From NCBI RefSeq assembly GCF_031755915.1, contig NC_083390.1, positions 21,437,501 to 21,501,500 on the forward strand: a stretch of 64,000 nucleotides of DNA. Direction: 5' to 3'. Of this stretch, positions 45,301 to 60,900 are shown one piece after another. Origin of the DNA: Ziziphus jujuba (taxonomy: Eukaryota > Streptophyta > Magnoliopsida > Rosales > Rhamnaceae). The position numbers and the translations under genes were made by a program. Each line of letters opens with the position of its first letter. The stretch's first letter is position 1. The notes under the pieces are model-generated. The model saw only the letters and a list, made by a program, of their open reading frames with translations, searched no databases and was not told the DNA's origin.

Positions 45301-48300
45301 TTTCATATTCTGTTTTGCAATTTCTATCATCCACTTGTTTTCATATTTCTCCTTTCTCACATTACTTGTTTTCATATCTATCCTTTCACATATTCACTTT
45401 ACCTTCTACTTGAATTTGAAAATAAATAACAAATTGTCGAATCTTTTATTTTGATTCCTGTAAATCTACAATTTATTTTCTACTTTATTTTAATAACAAA
45501 TTTGCTGCATTTACCTAATTATTATCATTATCTCAGAATACTTCTTTTAGTTATAATTAAGTGCAAAATTCTCTACTCCACCTAACTAAATTAATTCAAA
45601 AATAGGACGATTACCAATACTTTGCTGTCCTTTAAAGAGAATAAAGCAAGCTACAATCATGAAATTTGATCATATGACAAATAAAGGCAAAACCGAATCT
45701 CCCAATCATGATAAAAGCAAATAAGATTGCATATTAAATTAGAAATTAATGCAAGTATTCTTCAACTCATAATCTCTAAAAGATCAATAATTAAATATTC
45801 TATGGTGTACAATACATATAATTATTTTTTTTCTTTTTCTGATGTGCAAATGGATAGATTGGACGTCAAAATCATTATCTAGAAAAAAAAAAAAAAGTAA
45901 TTTGGATTGGATCATTCTTTGAGAAAGATTATGATAACTAACTTTATGTATTATAGACAAATTTCTTCACTTATTAATAAAGTTGGCATGGAAATTCAAG
46001 CTTAAATTATTGCATGAGAAAATATTACCTTTGCTATTGAACTGTTTTTTGAAAGGTTCTCAATGTCAAAAATCATTAAGTGCATCATAACTATTTCTTC
46101 GCTTGACAAAGTTGGTATGAAATTAATTAACAGGAGGGTAAGAGAGGTAGAGAAGGTCTTGAATGTGTCTGTGAATGGGCTTGGAATTTTGTACTAGAAT
46201 TTTTTCTGATGAAATGTTTGATCTGTAGGGTTCCCTACAGAATAAATGAAAGGGTGGAATAAATGTGAAAAAAAAAAAAAAAAAAAGAGCAAAAGAATTG
46301 ATGGTAAAGAATAATCCAGCTGGGAGAATATTGCATTGAGTTGTTGCACACCAAAAACTTGACCAATCATTATGTGGGAGAGGGCTCCACGCCAAAAAAA
46401 AAACCCAACCATCTCCATTTCCACACTGCTAGCTAATTAGATTTTATTATATTTTTATTTTGCCCCAATGCCATGTCAATCTAATCTAATTGACTCCTTA
46501 AGCTTTGATGCATTGTTTTAGGTTTCTTTTTATTTTTTCAACTCTTGCTACTCTTTTTTATGATGACCTAATTAGACAAACATATATTTGCTTTAAGGAA
46601 ATAAACAAAACAAAAAAATAAAATAAAATGTAATACTTGCATTCCATATTTATGGGTTCTTTTTGTTTTTCTGCTTGTATGCATGGTCATTATGATAGAT
46701 ATAAGAAGAGATTGTGGGGGAAGAAAAAAGGAATATATATATATATATATATATGTATTATTTTATACTTTCTCAAATTAATATAATATTCTGAAAGAAG
46801 AAATATGGAAAAAAAATTTGAAAAATATGTATATGGTAATTGTAATTGAGCTTGTTTTGAAATTTTAAATTAATTGTCTCTGCATGCCATTAGTGGTATG
46901 GTTGTTTCTGCAAAAGTGATTCCGAGTTAAAATCCTCACATTTCTAACATATTTTTATTAAAAAAAAAAAGAAAATTAAAGATCTTCCGTGAAAGAAATA
47001 TATAACATAAAATCAAGGGGAAAGTAATCGATACTTTAAAATATTCTTATTGGTTTATTCTCTTTTCATAATTTTAGTGGATTCTAATTAAAGTATAAAG
47101 ACACATATGAAAAGAAATTTTATTGTCTAATGCCTCTTTATTTTCTTGTTGCTTATCATTTTCTTTAACAAATTAAACTCGAAGAAAAAAAGAAAATTGG
47201 TGGGGAAACCAGACATGAATTTTAGCTTATATTTTTTTAACTCTTTGGATAAGGGGAGTGAATTTGGATTTGATTCGATTTTGATATGAATTGAATCAAT
47301 CTTTCACTTGGACATAATATTTCCTTTTCAACGTTTATTTTCCTGTACGTTTTTATCTTTTGGGGTATTTGATTTGATTTTGATATTAATAAAATGATCA
47401 TATATTTTTGTATAATGCATGACAGCATTATATGAAATTTGAATGAGTACTCATAAGTTATTTCAATTCATCAAAAACAGTGATACAACAATCAGTTTAA
47501 ATTGTGTTCTTTTTTTTTTTTTAATTATTTTTGTTTTCATATTGTTCATACGAGATTTATTCATATATTCATCAATAATTGAATAATCCTAATACTCATC
47601 ATTAAAAATCACCCATATATAAATACATATATATATATAGAATTTTTGCATCATTAAGATTTATGCAAGATTTATTTTTATAAAAATTAATGAAAAAGGT
47701 AATGTACATCATCATCATCATTAATAATAATCATAATATATAATAGGTAAATAATATCAACCAAATGATTGAAAACAAATGAAAAGAAAGTGGTATATCA
47801 CATTATTAGCCTATGCGCACAAAATAAAAAAGAGTTCATATCCCATCATTAATTCGGAAGTCTAACTCAAAAGTGAGATGGACAGAATCAAATTCTCTTT
47901 TCAATTTCTTTTTTATTGTTTATATATTATTTATTTATTTTTGCCGAAAAAACAGTAACAATTCTCTTATGGGTTACGGGTTTTGCATCCATCTAATGAA
48001 ACCACCAAAGTCCAAACCAATATAATTTAATCAAATATTATACATGCATGGAGCTGACAAGCTTCCCCACTTGCCCCATTTCTTAAAAAGTTTGAAACAG
48101 ATATGACCCCAATTTCTTGTCCCAAAACCCTTTTTTTTTTTTTTCATATATATAAATTATATATATATATATATTAAATAAATAGCAAAACAAAACAAAA
48201 AAAAAAAAAAAAAAACTTGTCACGGGATTTACAAACCTGCTGTGATCCAACTAAAGTGGCCCAAGGAGGTGCTCCCCTTGCAGATAATCCATACACTTAA

Positions 48301-51300
48301 GGTTTTTTTTATAAAACTCAAAGGGGTCCCCTAACCCTTCTGTCAAAATATCAATTTTTATTTTTTCAAAGACAATTAATAAAAATAAAAATAAAAAAAG
48401 AAAAAAAAGAAAAGCATTGTGGTTCAATCCTAACGCTGTAACAGACCCAATGGTGGCCGACACCCCGGCAAAAATACAGCTTGAAGACGAGAGAAACTCG
48501 TTGTCATATGGTTGAAATTTTGATGGTTTTGGATAAAATTTGGGTCAAATTTGAACACGTTTTGATGTGTTGTTGATGGTAGAGCTGTCACATTTATGTG
48601 ACTTAGAATTGAGTTCTATAATGTTCCAGACAATAACACATTTTGTACACCCTTAAGTTCTCTGACTTTGATCTTACACTCCTCTAATACCCAACAATGC
48701 TTAATTTAATTAAACCCAACAGATTTTTTTTCTTTTTTTTTTTCAGGCATTTAAAGACAATCAAAGAGGCAGACCTTCCCAGCCTGTCTCAAATAGTTAA
48801 TAAGGCTCAGATTCCTTTTTTTTTTTTTTTTTTTTGCATTATTTACCTAATCTACTAGCAATACCCCCGACAAGCAAATCGATGTCCCATTTCGAGGTTG
48901 AAGGGTATTTTTCTTTTTTTTTATTAACTTTTTGTTATATTTATTATTATTATTTGCTGGTAAGAAGCAAAGAAGCAAAGACTGGTCAAGAAAAATGGTG
49001 AATCATGGTCAGATTGAAGCAAGATGTGGATGAACTAAAGAGGATTGCTATTGTTTGTGAAGAAAATTTGTTGCAAGATTTGGGGAGGCTTTCTTTTATT
49101 ATTATTATTATTATATTGTTATTATTTTTTTATTCAAAGTTATTGCTTATAAGACAAAAGACACCAAAAGGAGAAGAGGGGAGACATTTGGGTAAGAAAT
49201 AAACAATTATTATGTGAAATATCAAAGACCCATCACGATTTATCTCCTATATAATAGTTTGAATCACATGGAGGAAGTCTTGCACGCCTTCTAGCGCAGA
49301 TGCCAAGATATAATTTTTAAAAAAATTATCACCCTGTTCTTCAAATGAGTATGAATTTTCAAATTTAAAAAAAAAAAAAAAAATTGGTGAAATCCCTAAA
49401 TTACACATAATGGGCTACAAATTTTAAAATCATTAGATGAAGGTAAACTTTATTTTACAAATAAATTTTAATAGTTCTTTTCGAGTATTATTTTTCAGAA
49501 TGTGACATATATATATATATATATATATATGCGAGTTAAGCTAAATGATAAATATATTTTTAGTGTTCATGCATAATTTGTGATGTGGAGAGAATATATG
49601 ACATGTTCATATAATGACAAATGGATATTAAAAAAGCAAAGAGTCCCTTCATCACACAAACATATCAATCATGCTGTGTTATTGGTTGAAACCAAACATT
49701 GATTAAAAACCAAAAAGAATATACCATCTGCTGGTCGATGAGATAGAGAAATTGGTTTGAACACTTTGAATATACAATTATAAAACTTAAATATATTTTA
49801 ATATTTAAATATAAAAGATATCTCACGCTTTACCTTTTAAATCGGGGCTTTTTTGGATCTTGCTATAAATCTAGTTTATATTATTCGGTTCACTATCATT
49901 ATTATGTGTCCACAACTTTTTCTTAATAATTTTTTTTTTCAAAAAAAAAAAAAAAAAACTTTCTAATGATTTAAGAAATTATGGACTATTAATAGTTTAG
50001 TTTGTGTATTTATAATTCAATAGGAATCTACAAACTATTCAATATATTGTTCCTATCACCTATACAATATATAGAATCCACATCAAGATTTGGAACTTAC
50101 AAGAATTCAAATCTACAATTCCTGCAACCAAATGTGATGCATCCATCGGCTTCCTTTTTTTAATAATCTAAACCTTCCCTTTTGATACATAGACATAGCC
50201 AAAACATTATCAATATGTAATTTTTCTTTTTTCTTTTTTTTTTTTTTTGCTCTGTCCAAAAATCTGTAATTCTTTTATCTCTTCCTTTCGATTTCATTTT
50301 TCTATTAAATTTTCATTTAAATATAGTTACTATTTATTTCCACCCCAATCTAATAAATATATTGCAATCCCCTGATTTAATATCTATCTAGAAAAATCAC
50401 TGAAAAAAGACATATTTCAGTCTTCATTTGAATATTTTAACAAAAAAAATGTAAAAATATATATTATTCCTTAATTCTAAACAAACGTTCACAAATATCT
50501 TTATTTAATCCAAGAGGAAAGAGACGACAATACAGCCTAATAATAAAACTAAAGGGACTAAATATACTTCAACTCTTTTGCACCTTATACACTAAAATAA
50601 AAGAGTATCTCAAATCAATTCCATGTCCCCCAGGAAAAAAAAAAAAAAAAAAAAAGTAGGAAACACTTTTTATAATTTGTTTCTCCACAATTTTTCAATA
50701 TTGTTTAGTTAAACTCTCATCATCTCGGACCGATGTGAGAGAAAACTATTATTGTTATTTTTTTAATGTTTGAATGGGAATACAAAAATGTGTTATAATT
50801 TAGGAGGATGAAATGTCATGACTAAAAGCAAGAGCATTAAACGAAGTTGTTTATTAAAAGTAATCTTTATCCTCACTTGAGAAAAAGATGCTGTTATCAT
50901 CATTTGGATATGCTCTCAGAGAGTTAAAACAGGAGTCAAAGAAAATAAAAGAGCTTCCCCCTTCACTTTTTTCTATCTTTGAAACAAACAAAATGAAAGC
51001 GACTCAATTGTTTTTTTTTTCAAACAAAAAAAAACACAGTGATTGCAAAGAGAACCAAAAGTGGCCAAGAAAACGACTTCAATTCGTTGACTCATGAAAG
51101 TGTTTGCTTTTGAAATTTGGAGGGGAAAAAAAAAAAAACAAAAAAATTTCTGTAAATTATGTATGCAATATAATTCTACTCATCTTTCCGCTTCTCTCCA
51201 TTCTGTAAGATATTTAATTCATACATTGTTGGGTCCAACTGCAAAGCCTGCAATCAACTTGTTTTGTCCAACCAATCCCTAGGAATAAAAATACCCAAAA

Positions 51301-51990
51301 GAAAAGGAAAGAAAACAAGTACTAACAATAAGCCCTACCCGCTGTAATAACGCTAGAACAATACAAAAACTCCAATGAACAATTCAGCGACACTAAATTG
51401 ATACAAATTTACAAGGAAACAATAGTCTAACAAAAAGTGAAAAAGAATATCACAGATTACAATTTACAGGCAGGCTTTTAGATTCAAAGTGGCAACACGA
51501 TACACCAATTGGGTAAACAAGGGCCAGTTATACTCTCTGTATATTTCCCTAAACTCTGACATATTACCAACAGCCACTTAAATGGCTCTTCATGAAACCA
51601 CCTTCCTTGTCACAAATCAGTTTTCTGCTCTATAAAATACTTTCATGGACTAATCAAGTCAATTATAGTCAACTAAACTTCTGTTAGTTGGATGTAGCTC
51701 CATCTTGCCTAGCCAGACAAAACAACAATCCAAATCAATATAAGGCTCTGTACCTTGTATACTCAAGTCCTTTTCTGGTGATATCTTTTGTGTGGGTGAA
51801 AGAATGTAAAATCGAGGTCAGATTTGCAGGTTCCTATGGTGACAATGCCAAGCACAAGCCGACCATTACAGTTTTCTAAGCCAAGGGGCTTAGACCGACA
51901 TGGTATGTGTTAAGGCATTGTAAACACCATCCTCTGCCACCGCAATGCCTTCTTCTCATTAAGCTCTTGCTGGAATAATTGACTACATTA
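39361..51990. other. gene-free AT-rich intergenic region of about 12.5 kb
   Basis: I found no coding frame with recognisable similarity, no LTR pair and no tRNA or rRNA gene. Frames up to 106 codons (41160-41480) exist but lack family features. Many homopolymer A/T tracts and TA repeats (46734-46753, 48163-48173, 49508-49531) are present. Decayed transposon fragments or non-coding RNA genes could be hidden here. Confidence 0.5.
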
Positions 51991-51992
51991 GT

Positions 51993-54900
51993 TCAATTAT
52001 GATCCTTCTTGCTTTTCTTCAGCAACATTGACATGTGATTGACGTACTCATGGCCTGTCTGGGTTTCTCCCATCAGCCACTGAAGAGCTTCGGCTGCCGC
52101 ATCTTTTTCTGCACTCTTCTTGTTATTACATGGTTGACCCATTATTTGCATTCCGTTGAACTCCACGGTCGCTCGGAACTGGTTGTTCTTCAGTTGCTTA
52201 GTCTTGTAGGTGGGTGCAGCATGTCCTGCCCTGGTAAGCAACGTCTGGAGTTGACTCTTAGAATTATCCCCCCCAGGTCCACTTTCAGTTCTTGAAGCCA
52301 ATGCTGGTTGTGCACTAATAGCAGATGGCTTTGATGGCTTGAGGATCTGGCGGCCAAACACAAATCTTCCTTCGCAATGATCCTCTGAGATTAGCAATCG
52401 CACTGCAGATAAGAGCTCATGATAGTTGTATATGCTCAACTTGGGATTCAATAGCTGCCACCAATATTCCCCGGAATTGGAATTAGACAAGCAGAAAAAA
52501 GAAATATTAAATAAAGTAACACTCAAAGCTACAAGTGATCCAGGATAACAATAGAAACTAACAAGCATAAAAACAGTGGAATCCCTCCATCTCAAAAGGA
52601 AGTTATTTTCTTCAAATATATTCTTACTTTGATCTGAATTAGATCATCAAGTTCTCTCCGTAAACATTCGTACATATCGGCGACAGCAGGTTTCATGAAG
52701 AATTCCAAATATCCTCCCAACATCTTTATGTGTCCATCCTGCCAGAAGAACATAGCCCATTATTCCAGTCCTTGATAACAACAGGCTTATCAACAGCAGC
52801 AACAACATCTATAACATTAACATATGCATTTGTTTGCACACTCCAGCAAACAAGAGAATACAGAAAACTTACAATATCCCCCCTTGACATGCTTCCACCA
52901 AAGAGAAGCAGCACCGAATCAGACACAGCAGTTGAATCTCGGAGGAAGACAGAGTTCACTTTTATCTTCTCATTGAAAACTAGCCATGGATATGGAATTT
53001 TGGCTTCCCGAGCACTGACTGAGTTCTAGGAAAACCAAATGAACGTGAAACTAAACCGGAAAGAAAGAAACCCAAGGTGATACAAAGATGTAATGTATAA
53101 GAAATCTTACCGAGTATAGCAGCACTGGGCCATCCTCCATTGTTTTTAATGAAAATGACTTCTCAGTATGCTGCATATTTATGTGAATCCGCCATTAATT
53201 ATACAAGAGAAAACTATATCATACTTATTTCCACTGATTACGACTAACCATATTATACTCATTGCAAGGAGACAGACACCTTGTAGTTTTAAAATGGTTC
53301 AGTAACTAAGGAGAAAATCTATATACTTGGCAATCTTATTTTACCTACTAAGCACCGAGTAGAATAATAATAGTTGCCAAAAAACTTGATTACCTTTTGA
53401 GTAAATACTACAGGCTCCTACTCCATTCACCAAATTTTGGATACCTTAGGATATAGCAGAATTTCAGTTGTTAAAAGATAAATGAGGCCGACATGCAAAA
53501 GTGGGACCAAATATAAGCAAAAAGAAAAGATAATACACCACTCGGTATGAAAATTTTGATTAAAGTATTTGGTCACTTTAGCATAACTATTACTCTTTTA
53601 TGGCTTTATTCCGCTCATTTCTATTTGATCATACATCTGCAACCCTCAAGGTATAAAACATAACAAATCAAACAGAAGAAGATGTGTGAAAGCATGAAGT
53701 AGTTAACAAACTTATAAGCACTTTAAATATGTGAAAACATCAAGAAAGATACAGGAAAAGCCTTGGCTTACCACAATGGAGCAAATTCCAGGATATAGAC
53801 CATAGCAAATAACTGCTCGGATGAGATGCTCATCATAGCTCCAAGTGTTGTAGCTGGTGTCGTTGGCATCAATCAAACCGGCATCTTTCAGCAAAGAGAA
53901 GAACTCCTTCCTAAGAGAATCAATTGCTTTCATTGATTGGGCAGAAAGAAAATTCATCCAGCAGTAATCGTAACCAGCATAGTCTCTTTCAGCATCTACC
54001 CATCCCTCATAGGCCCTGATAAGTGCAAGGTGATCACTGTAGTCACGGGAAAACTGAGATTTTGCAGTCTCTGCAAGCTGTGAAGAGAAACATATTTATT
54101 AACTAAAAAAATCATAATGTGCATTAGTGCAAAAATAAGAATTTAAACTTAAATTTAGAAAACAATGCATTTCCACCGAACCAACCAAAAAGCACTGCAA
54201 TCAAGACAATTGTAAGTTCAATCTGTAAGCAGGACATTAGCTGTTTTCCTTATCATCGCTGTTCATGTTACCGTCTTCAGTCCTTAAAAGGCCCCAAAAA
54301 TTTACTCTCGATGATCATGAATACACATCAGAACAAAACCCCAGTTCTTGTCTCTTTTATAACATATAAACACTAATTTCTATAGACCCTTTGGTTATGA
54401 AATGTAGACTTGATTGCCCTGATAATCAAAGTTTCTTGCCATACACCATTATGAAGGCTTGACAGAACATTGCACTGATTATAAGTAAAATCATAAATAA
54501 TTTTTCTAAACACTTTAATAAGCAAAATCTGTATGGAAATAAGAACTTTGGATGGTAATACTGAAACATGCACAGCTCATAAAAAAAAAGATTGAGCCAT
54601 TTGGAAAGTGATGCATCATATACATCATTGGGTTGCTTCTGTTAAGTATGTGCCAGAACAAACAATAAGAGCAACCGCAAAGTTTACTGAAAGAATGTAA
54701 CAGTGATACATAACTAGAACATGAACAAAGAATGACAACAAGTCCCTCCAAGCAGTAGCTTTGCTAAATAAAATACCACCAATCAACTTAAAGTAGGAGT
54801 GGGATACTATGCCTCTATCCTAACAAAGAAATACAAAGAATATGATTATTTTTCATAAAAATAAAATGTTATAAGGTGGGAAGCTGACTTACATCCTTCT

Positions 54901-57900
54901 TGTCAAACGGAGTTAAGAAAGGATCTCTGACACTAAGGCCAGAAACAACAGTCAAAATGGGGTCAAGGCAATTTAAGATGGCACCCAACAGGAGCATCTT
55001 TCCAAGCTTTGGCTCCACTGGAAGCATAGTTAGATAGCGTCCTGCCAATAGACTCAAAAGGCATGAGACTTTGTTGGCTTAGAAAAAGAAGAAGAAAAAA
55101 AGTTATATATATATATATATATATCTCTATTATAAGCAGAAAACAGGTAAACATCTCTCCATACCTAAAACAGTCAGATTTTCATTCTCATCCAAGGCCC
55201 CGATGATTTTCAAATATTCAATAGCATTTTGCACCTAAAAAGTGGGTAAACTGCATGTGAATTATGAATGACGTGCAAAATTGTAAAGCATAATAGATTT
55301 CACAAGCACATTTTTAGGGGCATGAGAACATATAAAGATTAAACTTGAGAAATGCCTTGCACAGAAATGCTTGTGCCTTTCAGAGTAATGCAAACATACA
55401 TTCCTTTTTTCAAGGGTCTCTCTCTTTTCTAATAAGGAGAAAATTTTGCAGAAAATAAAGTTAAATAAAAAAATGAAAAAGGAACTTTTTATTGCCCATG
55501 TATTGACATATCAAATCTAAATGAGGCAAAATACAAAAATGTCCAGTTAATTGTTACCGCTAACAACTCTGGCGATTGCAAAGCCTTAGACAGGAACTCA
55601 GAAATACTTCCAAGCTTTAAACTTTTTATTTGCAGACAAAGAGACTGCAAAGGCGTCCTCAAAATTTCAGGCAATTGATACTCAGCAAAAGCATCATATA
55701 CACATCTAGGATAGAGATGGTAACATTCTCCAGGCTGAACACGGCCAGCCCTTCCTCTTCTCTACAATACACAAAAGCAAAGAGAAAGTGCAAAACATTT
55801 AATCAATTACACAACTATAAATCTGACATGTACTGAACATAAACAGCAGGCAACTTTATTTATATATGAGAATATCACTTTTTTACCAGTTCAGCACATG
55901 GCCTAGACATTAGAGTTTATTCAGTATTCAAATGTTATCTTCTACAGCCTAAACCCTTAATCCTAGTTCCCTTCATTTTATCTAGAATCTTATATTCAGG
56001 GGAGCATCATGTCAGTCCCTTGCTTGTATAGATTACAGCAAGTTATATTCTGGCTATAAACGTTCAAGTCACTAGTTTGATCTCATAAAATCTAAAATAA
56101 TAGAGCATAATAATATCCGTTGAAATTGAAAACTTAAAAAAATTTCAATTTTCTTGTAGAAAGGAAACTACTTGGCCTAAATGTCATTTATAGAGATAAA
56201 TACCATATTTAGAGTTGGCCTGCAGCAAGTCCTTTCTATTAAAGGGAGCAACCAAACAGAAAAGGTTGTCATAGATAAATCAATGTGTAGACATTCACAA
56301 GTTTATCAAAGATAATTAATACATTGATATTAATCTCCATTTTAGACATCAAATTTTCAGACAGAATATAACCTTACTTGTTGAGCAGAAACCTTGGATA
56401 TCCATGATGGAAGCAAACATGGAGTGTTATTCAGTGCATCATAAGATGTCTCTTTTGCCTTTCCGCAATCAAGAACAAAAACAACATCATTTATTGTGAT
56501 ACTTGTCTCAGCAATGTTAGTTGCTAGTACTATTTTCCTCACTCCATCTTCAGGCTCATCAAATATTAACCTCTGTATGCATTCCAGATCAATCATTTTA
56601 GATATAACTTAACTTTGGAAAAAAGAAGCAGAATATGAATAAATCTATTCACTCCCAATACAAATTCAATAATTTTTTTTTTTTTTTATAAAACTACAGA
56701 TGTAATGGCTTTTGAGTTTAATAGCAAGCCCTTCTTTTTGCATAGATGACAGTTATGCTAAAACTTGTTCAAAATATGCAGAGCAGAGTAGTAAAAGCAC
56801 ATCATGCCAGATACTAAGGCTTTTACAGTGCTGGTCCCATTTAAGGGTCCCGGGAGAGTAGGCGGGTTGGAAATCTGGGCGTTATGCCTTTGGTATATAT
56901 TGGCCACTCTCAAGAACCAAAACCATGCACCTAAGCTTGACAGTGCAAGAAATTTACCATTGCACCAGATAATAACCCCATGAAAAGCGAACCCATACTT
57001 ACATTTTCAATCTATAAATAAAAGAATTACCTGCTCAGAACTGGCCATTGAACCATGGCATGCTAGCAACAAGACTCGGCTAGGATCGCCTAAAATAGGA
57101 TGAGCTTGAAGCTTATCCTTTAGAGAACTTATGTCATCCCACCCCGTCATAAAAACCAGAATAGCACCTGGTCTTTCTTTCTCACAGATATTGCATAATA
57201 AAAACTCTATGAGATTAAAACCAATGCAATCAGGATTCCAGCATGAAAGAGATTCCCAAGTCCGGTGGCTATAAAATTTTAAATCAGCAGCTTTTAAAGC
57301 ATCCTGGTACACATTTCCAGTGGGGGAAAACTTAGAAAATAGTGAGAATGAATATGAAAATGATATCCACATAATATGTAGCATACCTCCACAACAGAAG
57401 CAATCTGGCTTTTCCTCTTTCTTGGTGCTTGTTTGCTCATTTTCCACATCTTTTCTTGACCATAATCATCAATTTGGTTGTATGGTGTTAACCTGTAACC
57501 CGTCATTTCCAGAATGTCCTCCAGAAAATGAGTTTGAACTGGATATGTAAATCCCTAGATAAGAACAAGGATTAAAATATTTCAGCTTCATAGAGACTAT
57601 TGTATCCATCCTCACTAAAAAAAAACTCCACCAGGAAACAAGATGAACCGTGTATAACAAAACCTACTGATAATTTATTGCAAGGTTGCACTCTCAAAAA
57701 GTAAAAGAAAATAAGTACGAGCTGATATCATATGCATAATGCCTTCTGTTATACTCACTAAAGGATCTTGAATTACAAGAACAACCACCTAGATCATAAA
57801 ATTATGAACTTCATATTTAAATTCATAAGATATGAGACAACAGGTCCTTATCCAATAGATACACCAAAAGGTTGTCAAAATGGGAGATCAAAATATGTTC

Positions 57901-60900
57901 CACTAACCAGTAGCTCAACAGAATTTGCTCGTGTCTCTCTTAGTCATCAAAGATGCACAGCAAACTACATCTGTCCTTTGTTAATAATAATAAAATACCA
58001 GCAAAGGCAAAGAAAGGAAAAAAAAGAGTGTTATTATCAGTCTGCAGTCACTGCAAACCTATAGTACCAGCTCTTAAGCACCAGCAAAAGCTGATGGTGG
58101 ATAAATGTAAACAAAAATCGTAGCAGATTGACTACAGATCTTATGTTCAAGAAAATACAAAAAGGCCACATTGGAAATCCAAACCAAGAAGCTCATAAGA
58201 AGCACTAACATAAGATAAGCCACATTTGAAAATTAATATTACTCTATAACCATAAGTAGTTGGTTACTAAAAGAAAACCATTTAACATGAACATAACTGA
58301 TATCAAAGGTAACACCCAATGATGAAATCAGAAAAGGATAAGGCATACATGACATTATTCTCACAGGATCAATGAAGGAAGGGCAAAATAAATTCCCCAA
58401 ATCATAACTACTTAATCATGAAAATGAGACAAAAATTCATTGCAGATGAAGGTAAAATATATAGAACTACTGGAAATATCAAACATACCGGAATGTGAAT
58501 TATCTGTGCCCTACCAAAATAGGATGCAAACAATTCTGCATCCAGGGTGGCACTCATCAGAATCAGTCTTAGTTCTGGTCGACGAGGAAGAAGCTCCTTT
58601 AGAACAATTAGCAGAAAATCTGGCATCAAATATCACGATGAGTAGTTGCTTCCTTCCAAAAATTAGACCCAAAAGACAGCATTATTTACCTTCATTCATT
58701 CCACGTTCATGGATCTCATCTACAATAACATGAGTTACCCCTTTCAAGTTTCTGTCAACAAGCAATCTTCTCAACAAGATGCCAGTGGTGCAAAAGAGAA
58801 GGTGAGTATCCCTTCCTTTTATACCTTCTAACCGTACTTTATACCCAACCTTTGAAGAAATGAGGACGGAAACATTTAGAATCAAGTTGGAAACTTTTAA
58901 CTAAAGAATATGATTGATGAAAGCAAGCTCTTTAACAAAGTTAGCAGAACTCACTGATTCACCCAATTTCTCTCCCCTCTCAGAAGCAATTCTTTCAGAT
59001 ACGGACATGGCAGAAATTCGTCTAGGCTGTGTACATATAATACTACAAGCAGCTCCACAGACAGATTCTATCTCAGATTCTAAAATGAATTGTGGAATTT
59101 GTGTGGTCTTTCCACAGCCAGTTTCACCTGAAATGATAACAACCTGCAGAACAAAATTCTTATAAAATGAGTAATGCAAAATAAAGAGTAAGAAACTACT
59201 GATAAAAGAAACCAGGTGATGATCATATGACTTCCAATGAGATCATCATTATCGATACTTGATACTTAAATGGATGTCATTCTGAAACCAAAATATTGTG
59301 CATGAATTGTTCAGGAAACCAATAATTTTAGTTCAGAAAACAATTTGTTGATATAAAGAAAAAAATATATCTTTAGGAATGCAATCAACTTAAAGAAAGC
59401 CACCTGCCATTTCAGCAAGATCATTAGAAAAGACTAATTACTCAAAAATAAATACAATAATCAAACCCAAAGATTTAAGAAATAAAACTTCTGAGCAAGT
59501 AAAGCAACTTGACAAGAACAAGAAAATAAATGGAGACCTGATTCTGTGAAATGGCGGCCAATACTGCATCCTTCTCTTTATAAGCAGGAAGACTTCTACG
59601 AAATTCCAGCATTTTCCTACCTTCAGGAGATTCCTGTATGAAATTTTAAAAAATTAATATACAATCAACTTATGACAATCATTATCAGGACAAGACAATA
59701 AAATATTAGACAAATCAATCAAGATCCTGATAAAATTTGTAAGTAAAGTATCCTCCTTTATCAGCCTTACTGAAGTAACATTTTAGTGCCTTGATCCAGA
59801 CATCTCGAAGAGAAGAACTAACCAGTCACAGTTCAAATCCACAAAAGACACTTGAAATAGGTTTTGAAATTAGTGACCTAAAATATGTTTCATCCCATGA
59901 AATTCTTGACCAACAATGCAGCATTTCCAAAATGTTTTTAAGTGAAAATAACCTAACAAATTGTTTATTTTCAAACAGATACAACAATAAACAAAACATA
60001 TGCTTCATATCAATTAAAAGAAGCCAAACCTGCCAAGCTTGTTGCTGATCCTGCAGTTGCAAGCTTCTTCGCCAAAGAATTTTGTCCATCACAACCTTAC
60101 TGGAAGCCAGAGGCTCAGGTACCTCAAAAAGACCTTCATCAGTGGCTATACTACAATTACTGCTCGATCTAGAAAAGGACACATCTGAAAAGCTTCCCTT
60201 AGTCCTAGACTTTTGAGATAGGAACTCCCCAAGATAGGACTCAATCCTCCTCAGCAATCCAAGAGGCAAGATGACCTGTCAATTCTTGAAAACTTTACTT
60301 AAATCCTAAGGAACAATTAAAAATGAAAACTAGAAAGAATGTGGATCTTCCAAAATATCCATCAAACAAAAGAAGGAAAAAAAAAGACTACGAAGAGCCA
60401 ACAGTAACACTTGGATCAATTTGGAAGTTGATCATTGTCAACTGGAAAAATGGAGCATAGAGAGGAGTTGGGCAAATAAAGGTGATAACAAAATCACACA
60501 ATTTCATAGTATCTAAAGTGAAATAAAGGTACTACTTTTGTATGAAAGCTAAAAGTATGCTAAAACAGCAAAGTAACAATTGAAAGAAACACATTATAAT
60601 AAGATACCTCTCTCTGCGGGCGCCTATCATCAAGATCAAATCTGTAGTTTGGCAGTGGGACTTTACTAAAGACAGCAACTTTTACATAGAGATGGCTGCC
60701 AAATACAATTTCAATTAGAAATAACCAATGTCTATTTCTAGTAACAGGATATGATTGCTCAAAATACAAAAAAAAAGGTACCTATAAAGCCCCATCCTGC
60801 TAGCTAAAACAGCTATTTCCTCAAAATCACGCCTGTCCTTTTTCTCCCTGGAAACCAACTCTTGTTTCTCTTTGTCTCGTAAAAGCAAGGTTAACTTTCT

